NCBI GenBank assembly: GCA_016719485.1
Contig: JADJZB010000022.1
Location: forward strand, 62,001 to 126,000
Length of the DNA stretch: 64,000 bases
Origin: Holophagales bacterium
GTDB lineage: Bacteria; Acidobacteriota; Thermoanaerobaculia; UBA5066
Direction: 5' to 3'
The notes under the pieces were generated by a model. The model was not told the DNA's origin. It worked only from the letters and a program-made list of their open reading frames with translations, and searched no databases. Numbering within the stretch: the stretch's first letter is position 1; every line of letters starts with the position of its first letter. This document shows, piece after piece, positions 17,301 through 26,316 of this stretch. The translations under genes and the position numbers were made by a program.

Positions 17301-18190
17301 GCGCCGGGACGCTCGCCGCGCGGGCGCGACGCGAGCGCGTGCTCCTCCTCGCGCCGGTCCTCGTCCTCCTCGCGCTCGTCGTGGCGATCCCGGCGCTGCG
17401 CGTCGTCTACCTCGGTTTCACGCGGACCGGGCTCGACGACGCCGTCGTCTCCTCCTGGGCCGGGCTGGCGACGCACGCGCGGACGTTCGGCGATGGGCGA
17501 TTCCTCGGCGCCCTCCGGAACACGGCGCTCTTCACGAGCCTCTCCGTCCTCCTCGAGGTGACGCTCGGGACGGCGCTCGCGCTCCTCCTCGACCGGCCGT
17601 TCCGCGGGCGGGGGGGCCTGCGCGCCGTCGTCCTCGTCCCGTGGGCGCTCCCGACGTCGGTCATGGCGCTCGCGTGGGCCTGGATCTTCCACGACACGTT
17701 CGGGATGGCGAACGACCTCCTCGCCCGCCTCGGCCTTCTCGGGGAGCCGGTCGCCTGGCTCGCCCAGCCCGCGACGGCGATGGCGGCGCTCGTCGTGGCC
17801 GACGCCTGGAAGGCGACGCCGTTCGTCGCCCTCATCGTCCTGGCCGGCCTGCAGGGGATTCCCTCCGAGGTCCTCGAAGCCGCGCGGGTCGACGGCGCGG
17901 GCGCGTTCCAGCGCTTTCGGCGCATCACCCTCCCGCTCCTCCTTCCCTCGCTCGTCGTCGCCACGCTCTTCCGGGCGATCCAGTCCTGGGGCGCCTTCGA
18001 CATCGTCTACGTGATGACCGGGGGCGGGCCGGGAGGCTCGACGGAGACGCTCGCCCTCTACGCCTACCAGAGCTGGTTCCGCTACCTGGACTTCGGCTAC
18101 GGCGCCGCGATCGCGGTCCAGGGAATGCTCCTGGCGCTCGTCCTGGCGGCGGTCGTCGTCCGGCTCGCCTCTCACAGGGAGGTGGAATGA
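17297..18190 (+). CDS. ABC sugar permease (MalF-type)
   Basis: This 297-residue inner-membrane permease has six hydrophobic helices and the coupling loop EAARVDGAGAFQRFRRITLPLL, the EAA motif that contacts the ATPase. It lacks the large periplasmic loop of enteric MalF and so resembles CUT1 permeases of the UgpA/LacF type. GTGA overlaps the binding-protein stop; the 3' end overlaps the second permease as ATGA. It should form a heterodimer with the next gene product. The ATPase must come from elsewhere, as is common for CUT1 systems that share an MsmK-like subunit. Confidence 0.9.
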   Translation: MSAGTLAARARRERVLLLAPVLVLLALVVAIPALRVVYLGFTRTGLDDAVVSSWAGLATHARTFGDGRFLGALRNTALFTSLSVLLEVTLGTALALLLDRPFRGRGGLRAVVLVPWALPTSVMALAWAWIFHDTFGMANDLLARLGLLGEPVAWLAQPATAMAALVVADAWKATPFVALIVLAGLQGIPSEVLEAARVDGAGAFQRFRRITLPLLLPSLVVATLFRAIQSWGAFDIVYVMTGGGPGGSTETLALYAYQSWFRYLDFGYGAAIAVQGMLLALVLAAVVVRLASHREVE

Positions 18191-19023
18191 GGCGCCGCCC
18201 CCTCGCTGCGGCGGGCCTGGCGCTGGCGATCGTGCTCGCCGCCGTCTGGAGCCTCGTCCCCGCCGCGTGGCAGGCGCTGACGGCCGTCAAGCCCGACGCG
18301 CAGATCACGTCGGTCCCCGCCGTCTGGGTCCCGAACCCACCAACGGCCGAGCACGTCCGCGCGCTCTGGGAGAGGAAGCCCTTCGCGCGCTACCTCGCCA
18401 ACAGCGCCGGGATCGCGCTGGCGGCGACGCTCCTCTGCCTGGCGGCCGCCGCCCCCGCGGCCGCCGCGCTCTGCCGGATGCGGCCACGCGCGCGGAACCG
18501 GTGGCTCCTGGGGCTCCTCCTCGTCTCCCTCTTCCCGCCGATCCTCCTTCTCTTCCCGCTCTACGAGGGAGTGCGTCTCCTCGGCCTCGTGAACTCTCCC
18601 CTCGCGCTCGTCTTCCCCTACGCGGCCTTCGGCCTGCCGCTCGCCGTATGGGTCCTGGAGGCCGGATTCCGGGAGCTGCCGAAGGAGGTGGAGGAGGCCG
18701 CGACTCTCGACGGCCTGGGCCCGCTCGGGCGCCTGCTGCGCGTCCAGCTCCCGCTTGCGGCCCCGTCCGTGACGGCCGCGGCGCTCCTGACGTTCATCGC
18801 GTCGTGGAACGAGTTCCTCCTCGCCCTCAGCTTCACGACGCGCGACACGAGCCGCACCGTCACCGCCGGGATCGCCAGCGTCTCGGGCGCCTCGCTCTAC
18901 GAGGTGCCGTGGGGGCAGCTCTCCGCGGCGATCGTCCTCGCGACGCTCCCCGTCGTCCTCCTGGTCCTCGTCTTCGAGCGGCGGATCTCGGGCGGGCTGA
19001 CGGGGGGCGCGGTCAAGGGCTGA
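18187..19023 (+). CDS. ABC sugar permease (MalG-type)
   Basis: This 278-residue inner-membrane permease is the partner of the preceding gene product. It has six helices, a periplasmic loop after the first (VKPDAQITSVPAVWVPNPPT) and the EAA coupling loop EEAATLDGLGPLGRLLRVQLPL. The segment TFIASWNEFLLALSFT is characteristic of the second CUT1 permease. It is the last gene of the sucrose operon and is followed 18 bases later by a strong hairpin. Confidence 0.9.
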   Translation: MRRRPLAAAGLALAIVLAAVWSLVPAAWQALTAVKPDAQITSVPAVWVPNPPTAEHVRALWERKPFARYLANSAGIALAATLLCLAAAAPAAAALCRMRPRARNRWLLGLLLVSLFPPILLLFPLYEGVRLLGLVNSPLALVFPYAAFGLPLAVWVLEAGFRELPKEVEEAATLDGLGPLGRLLRVQLPLAAPSVTAAALLTFIASWNEFLLALSFTTRDTSRTVTAGIASVSGASLYEVPWGQLSAAIVLATLPVVLLVLVFERRISGGLTGGAVKG

Positions 19024-19041
19024 AGCCCCCCCGGGAATCGC

Positions 19042-19073
19042 GAAGGCCCGCCGGGTTTCCCCGGCGGGCCTTC
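19042..19073. terminator. Bidirectional hairpin terminator
   Basis: A perfect 14-bp stem with outer sequence GAAGGCCCGCCGGG and a 4-base TTTC loop lies between the convergent sucrose operon and the coiled-coil lipoprotein gene. On the plus strand CGTTCTC follows, with no clean U run. Confidence 0.75.
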
Positions 19074-19099
19074 CGTTCTCACCTGGTGAAGAGGGAGTG

Positions 19100-20041
19100 T
19101 CAGTCCTTGTACTTGACGACGAGGAACTTCTCGCCGGACCAGAACTTCGCCGCGTCGACGATCTTGAAGGTCGAGTTCTTCTCGTCCGCCGCGACGAGCT
19201 CGTAGCTCCCCTGTGGGTGCGAGGAGATGACCTGGATCTTCTTGAGCGGGGCCGCGATGGCGAACTCCGTCTCCTTCGTGATGTCGATCTCCTTGAAGAG
19301 GTCGGTGTCGAACTTCCCGGTCTGCACCCAGCTGCCGCGCATGCCGAGGAAGGCGCCCTTCTTCTCGATGACCCCCGCGGCCTGAAGCTCCTTCTGGCCG
19401 GCGATCGCGACGTGCGCCGTGTTGATCGTCTTCGTCTGGGTCTCGATGACCGTTTCCTTCTCCGCGATCGTCGCCGTCTGCTGCTCGACGGTCTGGGTCA
19501 GCCCGAGCACCTTCGTCTCGAGCTCGCCGATCATCGTCTCCTTCTCCTCGAGGGACTTCTTCATCTCGCCGATGAGGCGCTCCATCGAGGTGACCTGCCC
19601 TTCGAGCTCGGTGACCTTCTTGCCGGAGGCCTTCGCCTTCGCGAGGGCGTCCTTCTTCTCCTGCTCGAGCCTGGCGAGCTTCTCGAGGTTCTCCTTGATC
19701 GCCTTGCGGATCGCCTCGATCTCGGTCTTCAGCTCGTCGCGCCGGGTGCTGCGCGGCTTGCCTTCCTGGACGACCTCGATCGAGCTGCGGACGATCTGGA
19801 GCTCCTTGGCGCGGAGCTCCTCGAGGCTCGTGGCGACCTCGTCGAGGGTCACCTGCATCTCGGTGCTCTCGACCCCGGCCGACGTCAGCTGCCCTTCGAG
19901 CTGCTGCTTCTCCTGCGAGAGCTTCTGGTTGTCGGTCTTGAGCTGCTCGATCTCCTTCTTCCAGCCGCAGCCCCCGAGGGCGAGCGCGGCGGCGAGGATC
20001 CCTGCAAAGGCGACGCGCGTCGCGGTGATCCCGTGGGTCAT
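19100..20041 (-). CDS. Coiled-coil lipoprotein of unknown function
   Basis: This is a 313-residue protein. The lipobox is ALGGC with Cys25, so it should be lipid-anchored at the outer or inner membrane. Residues 26-185 are heptad-rich, Glu/Lys/Gln-rich coiled coil (KKEIEQLKTDNQKLSQEKQQ onward). Residues about 195-313 form a compact, beta-looking C-terminal domain with WVQTGKFDTDLFKEIDIT, VISSHPQGSYELV and WSGEKFLVVKYKD. The start is ATG 20041, because AGGAGG lies 7 bases upstream; the in-frame ATG at 20056 is part of that site. The gene stands alone between two terminated units. The family is not recognised; a structural or signalling envelope role is a guess. Confidence 0.85.
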   Translation of the reverse strand: MTHGITATRVAFAGILAAALALGGCGWKKEIEQLKTDNQKLSQEKQQLEGQLTSAGVESTEMQVTLDEVATSLEELRAKELQIVRSSIEVVQEGKPRSTRRDELKTEIEAIRKAIKENLEKLARLEQEKKDALAKAKASGKKVTELEGQVTSMERLIGEMKKSLEEKETMIGELETKVLGLTQTVEQQTATIAEKETVIETQTKTINTAHVAIAGQKELQAAGVIEKKGAFLGMRGSWVQTGKFDTDLFKEIDITKETEFAIAAPLKKIQVISSHPQGSYELVAADEKNSTFKIVDAAKFWSGEKFLVVKYKD

Positions 20042-20228
20042 GGTCTTCCTCCTCATCTACAGAGCGGTCGTTGGTTATGGGTGACGGGCAAGACTACCCC
20101 AACCCGGGGCCGGAGGGTCCAGGGGCCGTCGACCTGCCCTGCCAGGCCCCCGACACCGTCCTCCACGGGTCCTCTCCCGCGCGGAAGCCGCTCGAAGACA
20201 GTTACATAGGCCTTTGCCAGCCGGCCCG

Positions 20229-20260
20229 TTGAAACCGAGTCGCGGGCTCCCGCGTAGTAT
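20229..20260 (+). promoter_or_regulatory. Promoter of the TetR/RND operon
   Basis: TTGAAA (20229-20234) and TAGTAT (20255-20260) are separated by 20 bases, slightly long. Transcription would begin near 20267, inside the palindromic operator. The rest of the 250-base gap from 20042 holds nothing else I can identify. Confidence 0.45.
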
Positions 20261-20263
20261 TCG

Positions 20264-20279
20264 CTGACCGAACGGTCAG
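20264..20279. promoter_or_regulatory. TetR-type palindromic operator
   Basis: CTGACCGAACGGTCAG is a perfect inverted repeat of 7 bases per arm around AA. It sits over the predicted transcription start, 12 bases before the TetR start codon. Autorepression of the efflux operon is the natural reading. Confidence 0.75.
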
Positions 20280-20291
20280 GGAAGTGACTCG

Positions 20292-20924
20292 ATGGTTGGT
20301 ACACGACGAAAGCTGAGGGAAGTCCTCGAGCCGGTGCGAATCCGGGAGATCGGCGAGGCCACGCTCCGGGTCGTCGCGCGCAAGGGGGTCGAGGGGACGA
20401 CGATGCAGGAGATCGCGGACGAGGCGGGCCTGGCGAAAGGGACCCTCTACCTCTACTTCGAGAACCGCGAAGAGCTGGTCGTCCACGTGGCCGAATCGGC
20501 CTTCGAGGAGCTCCAGCTCGCTGTCGCCGAAGCGCTCGGCGGGCAGGGAGCCATTCCCGAGAGGCTCGAGGCCGCAATCCTGACCCACGTCGCGTTCTTC
20601 GAGCGGCGCCGGGACCTGTTCCGGCTCTTCCTCTCCGTCGCCCACCCCGGGCCCGGCGCCGAGCGCTCCGCGCGGCACGCACGCAGCTGCAACCCGCTCT
20701 ACCGCGCCTACCTCGACCTTCTCGCCTCGTTCTTCTCCGAGGGCCAGGCCCGCGGGGAGATGCGCCCCTTCCCCCCCGACCGGCTCGCCCTCTTCGTCGC
20801 CGAAGGGATCGCGGGCCTGATCCTGCGAAGGCTCGGGGAGACCGACCCGCCCCCCGTCGAGGAGGACGTGCGGCTCGTCGTCGACACGCTCTTCTGCGGC
20901 ATCACCGCCAGGAGGATCGCTTGA
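20292..20924 (+). CDS. TetR-family repressor of efflux operon
   Basis: This is a 210-residue homodimeric repressor. The N-terminal HTH spans about residues 17-63, with MQEIADEAGLAKGTLYLYFENREEL giving the canonical TetR recognition helix and following Tyr/Phe. The C-terminal ligand and dimer domain is helical (AILTHVAFFERRRDLFRLFLSV; EGQARGEMRPFPPDRLALFVAEG). It is first in an operon with a TolC-like channel, an adaptor and an RND pump, so it probably senses a pump substrate and represses its own operon through the palindrome upstream. Its stop overlaps the TolC-like gene as TTGA. Confidence 0.9.
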   Translation: MVGTRRKLREVLEPVRIREIGEATLRVVARKGVEGTTMQEIADEAGLAKGTLYLYFENREELVVHVAESAFEELQLAVAEALGGQGAIPERLEAAILTHVAFFERRRDLFRLFLSVAHPGPGAERSARHARSCNPLYRAYLDLLASFFSEGQARGEMRPFPPDRLALFVAEGIAGLILRRLGETDPPPVEEDVRLVVDTLFCGITARRIA

Positions 20925-22231
20925 ACCTCTCGAGAGGACACCACCGGGCCGCGCTCGCAGCGGCCATGATTCTCCTTTCCGTATCGCCGCCCGCCCCCGC
21001 CGAGGGGCTCACGCTCGCCGACGCGTTCGAGCGGGCCCTCTCCTCGAACCTCTCGCTGGAGAGGGCACGGCGCGAGCTCCCCGCCGCCGACGCAGAGCGC
21101 AAGGCGATTTTCGCGGCTCTTCTCCCGAAGGTCGCGGCCGCCGGGAACCTCGGGCTCAACAGCACCGAGGTCTCGTTCGGCGAGCCGCCGGACGACCGGA
21201 CGGTCCTCCCGAAGCAGGACTGGGACTACCGGGTCGTCGCCGTCCAGCCGCTCTTCGCTGGGCTGCGCGAGAAGCGCGCCTACGACCAGTCGAAGCTCGC
21301 CGTCGAGGGGGCGCGCGAAACGGGCCGCGGCGCGGAAGAGGACGTCCTTCTGCGTGTCGCCACCGCGTTCGCCGCAGCCGCCGGGAGCGAGGCGCTCGTG
21401 GACGTCGAGACGCGCAACGTCGCCCTCGTGGCGCAGCGGAAGAAGCAGGCGAAGGACCTCTTCGAGGCCGGAGAGACCACCCGCGTCGACCTCCTGCGGG
21501 CCGAGGCCGACGGCAAGGCCGCCGAGGAACGGCTCATCTCGGCCCGGCAGGGGCTCGAGGAAGCGCTCGGCCGGCTCCGGGTCGCCCTCGCCCTCGACGG
21601 TCCGGTCGACGTCGACGCCGGCTCGGCTCTCCTCCCGCCGCTCGGGCCCGAGAGCGATCTCGTCGCGTCGGCCCTCGCGCGACCCGACGTGAGGCAGGCC
21701 GAGCTCGCCTTCTCGTCCGCAGGGATCGAGGTGAAGAAGCAGCGGGGTGCATACCTCCCCGTCCTCTTCGCAGAGGCGGGGTACGTGAAGCAGAAGCGCG
21801 CCTTCCCCGTAGACGAATACGGCTACGGCGCCCTCCGCTTCTCCGTCGACCTGTTCCGCGGCGGCGAGACCGCCGCCCGCGTGGCCGCAGCCCGCGAGCG
21901 CGAGACGCAGGCCCGGCTCGCCGTGGAGGAGCTCCGGCGCGAGGTGAAGGAGGAGGTCCAGGTCGCCCTGCTCGCCGTCGAGGCGGCGCGGGCACGGACG
22001 AAGCTCGCCGACGAGCGGTTGAGCGCGGCCCAGGCCGACTACGACCAGACCTTCGAGCAGTACCGCAGCCAGCTCCTGACGACCCTCGACGTCCAGTCCG
22101 CCGAAACGTCGCTGGCCGAGGCCCGGCGCGGCCGCATCGCCGCCCGCCTCGGACTCTTCCTGGCCGAGGTCCGCACGTTCCACGCGGCCGGCGTCCTCGC
22201 CCCCGCCACCCGCAAGGAGACCGCCCGATGA
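20921..22231 (+). CDS. TolC-family outer-membrane efflux channel
   Basis: This 436-residue outer-membrane factor has a signal peptide ending near PPAPAEG, then the two internal helical repeats of the TolC family (LTLADAFERALSSNLSLERARREL; LARPDVRQAELAFSSAGIEVKKQRGAYLPVLFAEAGY). Long coiled segments such as VALLAVEAARARTKLADERL form the periplasmic barrel. It exports substrates handed over by the RND pump encoded downstream. TTG start 20921 is supported by AGGAGG (20910-20915) five bases upstream and by the TTGA overlap with the TetR stop. The stop overlaps the adaptor gene as ATGA. Confidence 0.92.
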   Translation: MNLSRGHHRAALAAAMILLSVSPPAPAEGLTLADAFERALSSNLSLERARRELPAADAERKAIFAALLPKVAAAGNLGLNSTEVSFGEPPDDRTVLPKQDWDYRVVAVQPLFAGLREKRAYDQSKLAVEGARETGRGAEEDVLLRVATAFAAAAGSEALVDVETRNVALVAQRKKQAKDLFEAGETTRVDLLRAEADGKAAEERLISARQGLEEALGRLRVALALDGPVDVDAGSALLPPLGPESDLVASALARPDVRQAELAFSSAGIEVKKQRGAYLPVLFAEAGYVKQKRAFPVDEYGYGALRFSVDLFRGGETAARVAAARERETQARLAVEELRREVKEEVQVALLAVEAARARTKLADERLSAAQADYDQTFEQYRSQLLTTLDVQSAETSLAEARRGRIAARLGLFLAEVRTFHAAGVLAPATRKETAR

Positions 22232-23142
22232 GCCCGAGACCGATCCCCGCCGCGCTGGCGGCCCTTCCACTCGTCCTCGCCCTTTCCGGATGCGGCCCGA
22301 AAGGCCCCGTCGCCGCGCCGAAGGAGACCACACCCGCCGCCCTCCCCGACGACGTGAAGCCGCTCGAAACGGCTCTCGCGCCCGCACCCGCCACAGATCC
22401 GGCGGCCGCCGCCGCGGACGAGCGCGTTCTTCTCGCCACCGGCGAGTTCATCCCGCTCGTGCGCTCCGAGCTCGTCGCCCGGGTCACCGGGCGCGTGGCG
22501 CAGGTCCTCGTCGACGAGGGCGCGCGGGTCGCGATGGGCCAGCCGTTGCTGACGCTCGAGACCGAGTACCTGAGGCTCGACGCCGCCCGTGCCGAGGCCG
22601 AAGTGGCCCGCGCGGCCGCCGTCCTGGCCGACGCCGAGCGCGATTTCGGCAGGAAGAAGGAGCTCGTGGCAAAGGAGTCGGTCGCCCCGGCCGCCTTCGA
22701 ACGCTCGCAGGCCGCCTTCGAAGGAGCGAAAGCGTCCCGCCTCGGCGCGCAGGCGGGCCTCGACCTGGCGAAACAGCGCCTCTCCGACGCCGTCCTGCGC
22801 TCCCCGATCGACGGCGTCGTCCTCGAGAAGCGCGTCGACGTGGGGGAACGCCTGAGCGAGGGGACGGTGACGTTCGTCGTCGTCCAGACCGCGCCGCTCA
22901 AGCTCCGCTTCCGGGTCCCCGAGCGCTTCCTCGGCGCCGCCGAGCGGGGCGCCAAGGTGCGGGCCACGGTCGACCCGTACCCGGGAGAGACCTTCGACGG
23001 CACCGTCTCGGTCGTCGTTGCCGCCCTCGACCCGGCGAGCCGGACGTTCGCCGTCGAGGCGCTCTTCCCGAACCGCGACGGGCGCCTGCGCCCCGGGCTC
23101 TTCGCGCGCGTCGAGCTCGAGCGTCCGGCGGCGAAACGGTAA
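22228..23142 (+). CDS. RND periplasmic adaptor (membrane fusion lipoprotein)
   Basis: This is a 304-residue adaptor joining the inner-membrane pump to the TolC-like channel. The lipobox ALSGC puts the anchored Cys at residue 22. The lipoyl half-motifs appear as ELVARVTGRVAQVLVDEGARV and AVLRSPIDGVVLEKRVDVGERL, separated by an alpha-helical hairpin (residues about 110-180). The beta-barrel domain follows (LKLRFRVPERFLGAAERGAKVRA). It ends close to the pump start (15 bases). The length is short but normal for this class. Confidence 0.92.
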   Translation: MSPRPIPAALAALPLVLALSGCGPKGPVAAPKETTPAALPDDVKPLETALAPAPATDPAAAAADERVLLATGEFIPLVRSELVARVTGRVAQVLVDEGARVAMGQPLLTLETEYLRLDAARAEAEVARAAAVLADAERDFGRKKELVAKESVAPAAFERSQAAFEGAKASRLGAQAGLDLAKQRLSDAVLRSPIDGVVLEKRVDVGERLSEGTVTFVVVQTAPLKLRFRVPERFLGAAERGAKVRATVDPYPGETFDGTVSVVVAALDPASRTFAVEALFPNRDGRLRPGLFARVELERPAAKR

Positions 23143-23157
23143 GGCCAGGGTCCCGAG

Positions 23158-26100
23158 GTGAACAAGCTCGCCGAGCTCTGCGTCAAGCGGCCCGTCTTCG
23201 CGGCCGTCATCGTCCTCGCCCTCGTCGTCATCGGGCTCTTCTCGTACCGCCGCCTCGGCGTCGACCGCTTCCCCAACATCGACTTCCCGTTCGTCTCCAT
23301 CTCGACCCGCCTCGTCGGCGCCGCGCCCGAGGAGATCGAGACGGAGGTGACCGAGAAGATCGAGGAGGCGGTCAACACGATCAGCGGCATCGACCAGCTC
23401 CTCTCGGTCTCGGCCGAGGGGGTCTCGGTCGTCACCGTCCAGTTCGTCCTCGAGAAGGACGGCGACGTCGCCGCGCAGGAGGTGCGCGACCGCGTCAACG
23501 CCGTCCTCGCCGACCTCCCGCGCGACGCCGACCCGCCCGTCATCGAGAAGATCGACCCCGACGCCACCCCCCGTCCTCTCCGTCGTCCTCTCCGGCCCCG
23601 CACCGATCCGCGACCTGACCGAGTTCGCCGACAAGAAGTACCGCCGCGCCCTCGAGTCGGTCCTCGGCGTCGGCCAGGTCCGCGTCATCGGCGGCCGCGC
23701 CCGGCAGGTCAACGTCGTCGTCGACTCGAACCGCCTCTCGGGCCTCGACCTGACGGTGGCCGACGTCGTCCGCGCCCTCCAGACCCAGAACGTCCAGGTG
23801 CCGGGCGGCAAGGTGGAGCAGGGGGTGAAGGACTTCACGCTCCGGACCTACGGCCGCGTCTCGACTCCCGGCGAGCTCGGGTCGATTCCCGTCGCCGTCC
23901 GAAACGGCGAGCCGGTGCGCGTCGCCGACGTGGCGACGATCCGCGACACCGAGGCCGAGGTCGAGACGCTCGCGAGCCTGAACGGCACGCCCGCCGTCGT
24001 CCTCCAGGTCCGCAAGCAGTCGGGGACGAACACGATCGAGGTCGTCGAACGGCTGAAGGAGCGGATCGACGCCCTCGGAGAGCAGCTCCCGAAGGGGTGG
24101 AAGACCGACCTCGTGAGGGACCAGTCCGAGTACGTCGTCGCGGCCGTGGACGCCGTCAAGGAGCACCTCGTCCTCGGGTCGATCTTCGCCGCCCTCGTCG
24201 TCTGGGCCTTCCTGCGAAAGCTGCGCCCCACGCTCATCGCGGCGGTCTCGATTCCCGCCTCGCTCATCGCCACGTTCGCCGCCATCGACGCGATGGGCTA
24301 CTCGCTGAACGTCATCACGCTCCTGGCGCTGACGCTCGCCGTCGGCATCGTCGTCGACGACGCGGTCGTCGTCCTCGAGATCATCTTCCGGCACATGGAG
24401 GAGAAGGGGGTCGGCCCCGTCCAGGCCGCCGTCGAGGGGACTCGCGAGATCGGCATGGCGGTCGTGGCGATGAGCCTCTCCCTCATCGCCGTCTTCCTCC
24501 CCGTCGCCTTCATGGGAGGGATCGTCGGGCGCTTCATGGCGTCGTTCGGCGTGACGATGGCGTTCGCAATCGGCGTCTCGATCGTCGTGGCCTTCACGCT
24601 GACGCCGATGCTCGCCTCCCGCTGGCTGAAGCACGAGGACGTCGAAGGGGAGGAGAGCTCGCGCCAGCGCGGCTTCTACCCGGTGGTCGAAAACGCGTAC
24701 ATGACGATCCTCGAATGGTCGATGGCCCACCGCTGGGCCGTCGTCGTCGTGATGGCCCTCGTCCTGGCCTCGACCGTCCCGCTCGGCATCGTCGCCAACA
24801 AGAACTTCCTCCCCGTGGACGACGAAGGGCAGTTCGACGTCATCGTCCGGGCCCCCGAGGGGTCGAGCGTCGAGACGACCCGGGCGATCCTGGAGTCGAT
24901 CGCGGCGCGGATCCGTCCGATTCCGGGCGTCGCCGCGACCCTCCTGACGATCGGGGACGACGCCCAGATCACCCAGAACCTCGGGTCGGTCTACGTGAAG
25001 CTCGCGCCCGTCGGCGACCGGAAGGAAGACCAGTTCCAGATCATGGACCGGGTCCGCAACGAGGTGATGCCGCAGTACGCGCGCCTGAACCTCCGCGCGC
25101 AGGTGACACCCGTGAACGCCTTTCGCGGCGGGTCGAACGCCGAGATCCAGTTCTGGATCGGCGGTCCCGACCTCGCGCAGCTCGGCGAGTACTCGAAAGC
25201 CCTGCTGGAGACGATGAGGTCCGTCCCCGGCGTCGTCGACGTCGACACGAACCTCATCGACGGCAAGCCCGAGCTCGGGGCCCGGATCGACCGCGCCAAG
25301 GCGGCCGACCTCGGCGTGAACGTCCAGGACGTCGCCACGACGCTGAACGTCCTCGTCGGCGGGCAGAAGGTCTCCGACTACTACGAAGGGGGCGAGCAGT
25401 ACGAGGTGCGCGCCCGCGCCGAGGAACGTGACCGCTCCTCCGCGGCGGCCCTCGCGCAGGCCCGCGTCCCGGCGGCCAGGGGGACCGTCGCCCTGCGCGA
25501 CGTCGTGACGCTCGAAGAGGGGACGGGCCCGTCCCTCGTCAACCGGATCGCCCGCCAGCGGCAGGTCCTCCTGACGGCGAACGTGAAGCCCGGCTACTCG
25601 TCGCAGGCGGTCATCGACGCCCTGACCGCGAAGGCGGCCGACCTGAAGATGCCCGCCGGCTACACGTCGGGGCTGACGGGGCGCTCGCGCGAGCAGGGGA
25701 AGGCAGCGTCGGCGTTCCTCACCGCCTTCGTCCTCTCGATCATCTTCATGTACCTCATCCTCGCGGCGCAGTTCGAGAGCTGGGTCCACCCCGTCTCGAT
25801 CCTCCTCGCGCTGCCGCTCACGGTGCCGTTCGCGCTCCTGTCGATCGTCGTCCTGAACCAGTCGATCAACATCTTCTCGTCGCTCGGCATCCTCGTCCTC
25901 TTCGGCATCGTGAAGAAGAACGGCATCCTGCAGATCGACAACATGATTTCGCTCCGGGACCAGGGCGTGGAGCGCGAAGAGGCGATCCGCCGCGCGAACC
26001 GCGACCGGCTCCGGCCGATCCTCATGACGACCCTCGCCTTCGTCGCCGGCATGCTCCCGCTCGTCGTCTCCTCAGGCGTCGGCTCGGGGACGAACCGGGC

Positions 26101-26266
26101 GATCGCGAGCGTCATCATCGGCGGGCAGACGCTCGCGCTCGTCCTCACGCTCGTCGGAACGCCGGTCGCCTACAGCCTCTTCGACGACTGGTCGACGAAG
26201 AAACCCCTGAGGACGTTCCTCGGGAGGTTCGTCCCCGCGCTGGGCCCCTCCCGGTCCGCTTCGTGA
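23158..26266 (+). pseudogene. RND inner-membrane efflux pump (HAE-type) interrupted by +1 frameshift in a C6 run
   Basis: This is a proton-driven multidrug pump of about 1035 residues when the frames are joined. The first frame reads MNKLAELCVKRPVFAAVIVL through DPPVIEKIDPDATP. At 23567-23572 there is a run of six C; reading five restores VLSVVLSGPAPIRDLTEFAD and the rest of the pump to 26266 without further breaks. The second frame holds the porter domains, the proton-relay TLAVGIVVDDAVVVLE and the TM10 segment VLFGIVKKNGILQIDN. As read, only about 140 true residues would be made. A homopolymer sequencing error is the simplest explanation, since everything downstream is intact. The GTG start lies 15 bases after the adaptor stop. 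Confidence 0.88.
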
Positions 26267-26316
26267 CGACCGCGCGCGGTGCGATGATTCCTCCCCGATA
26301 GAAGGAGCAGCCGGCC

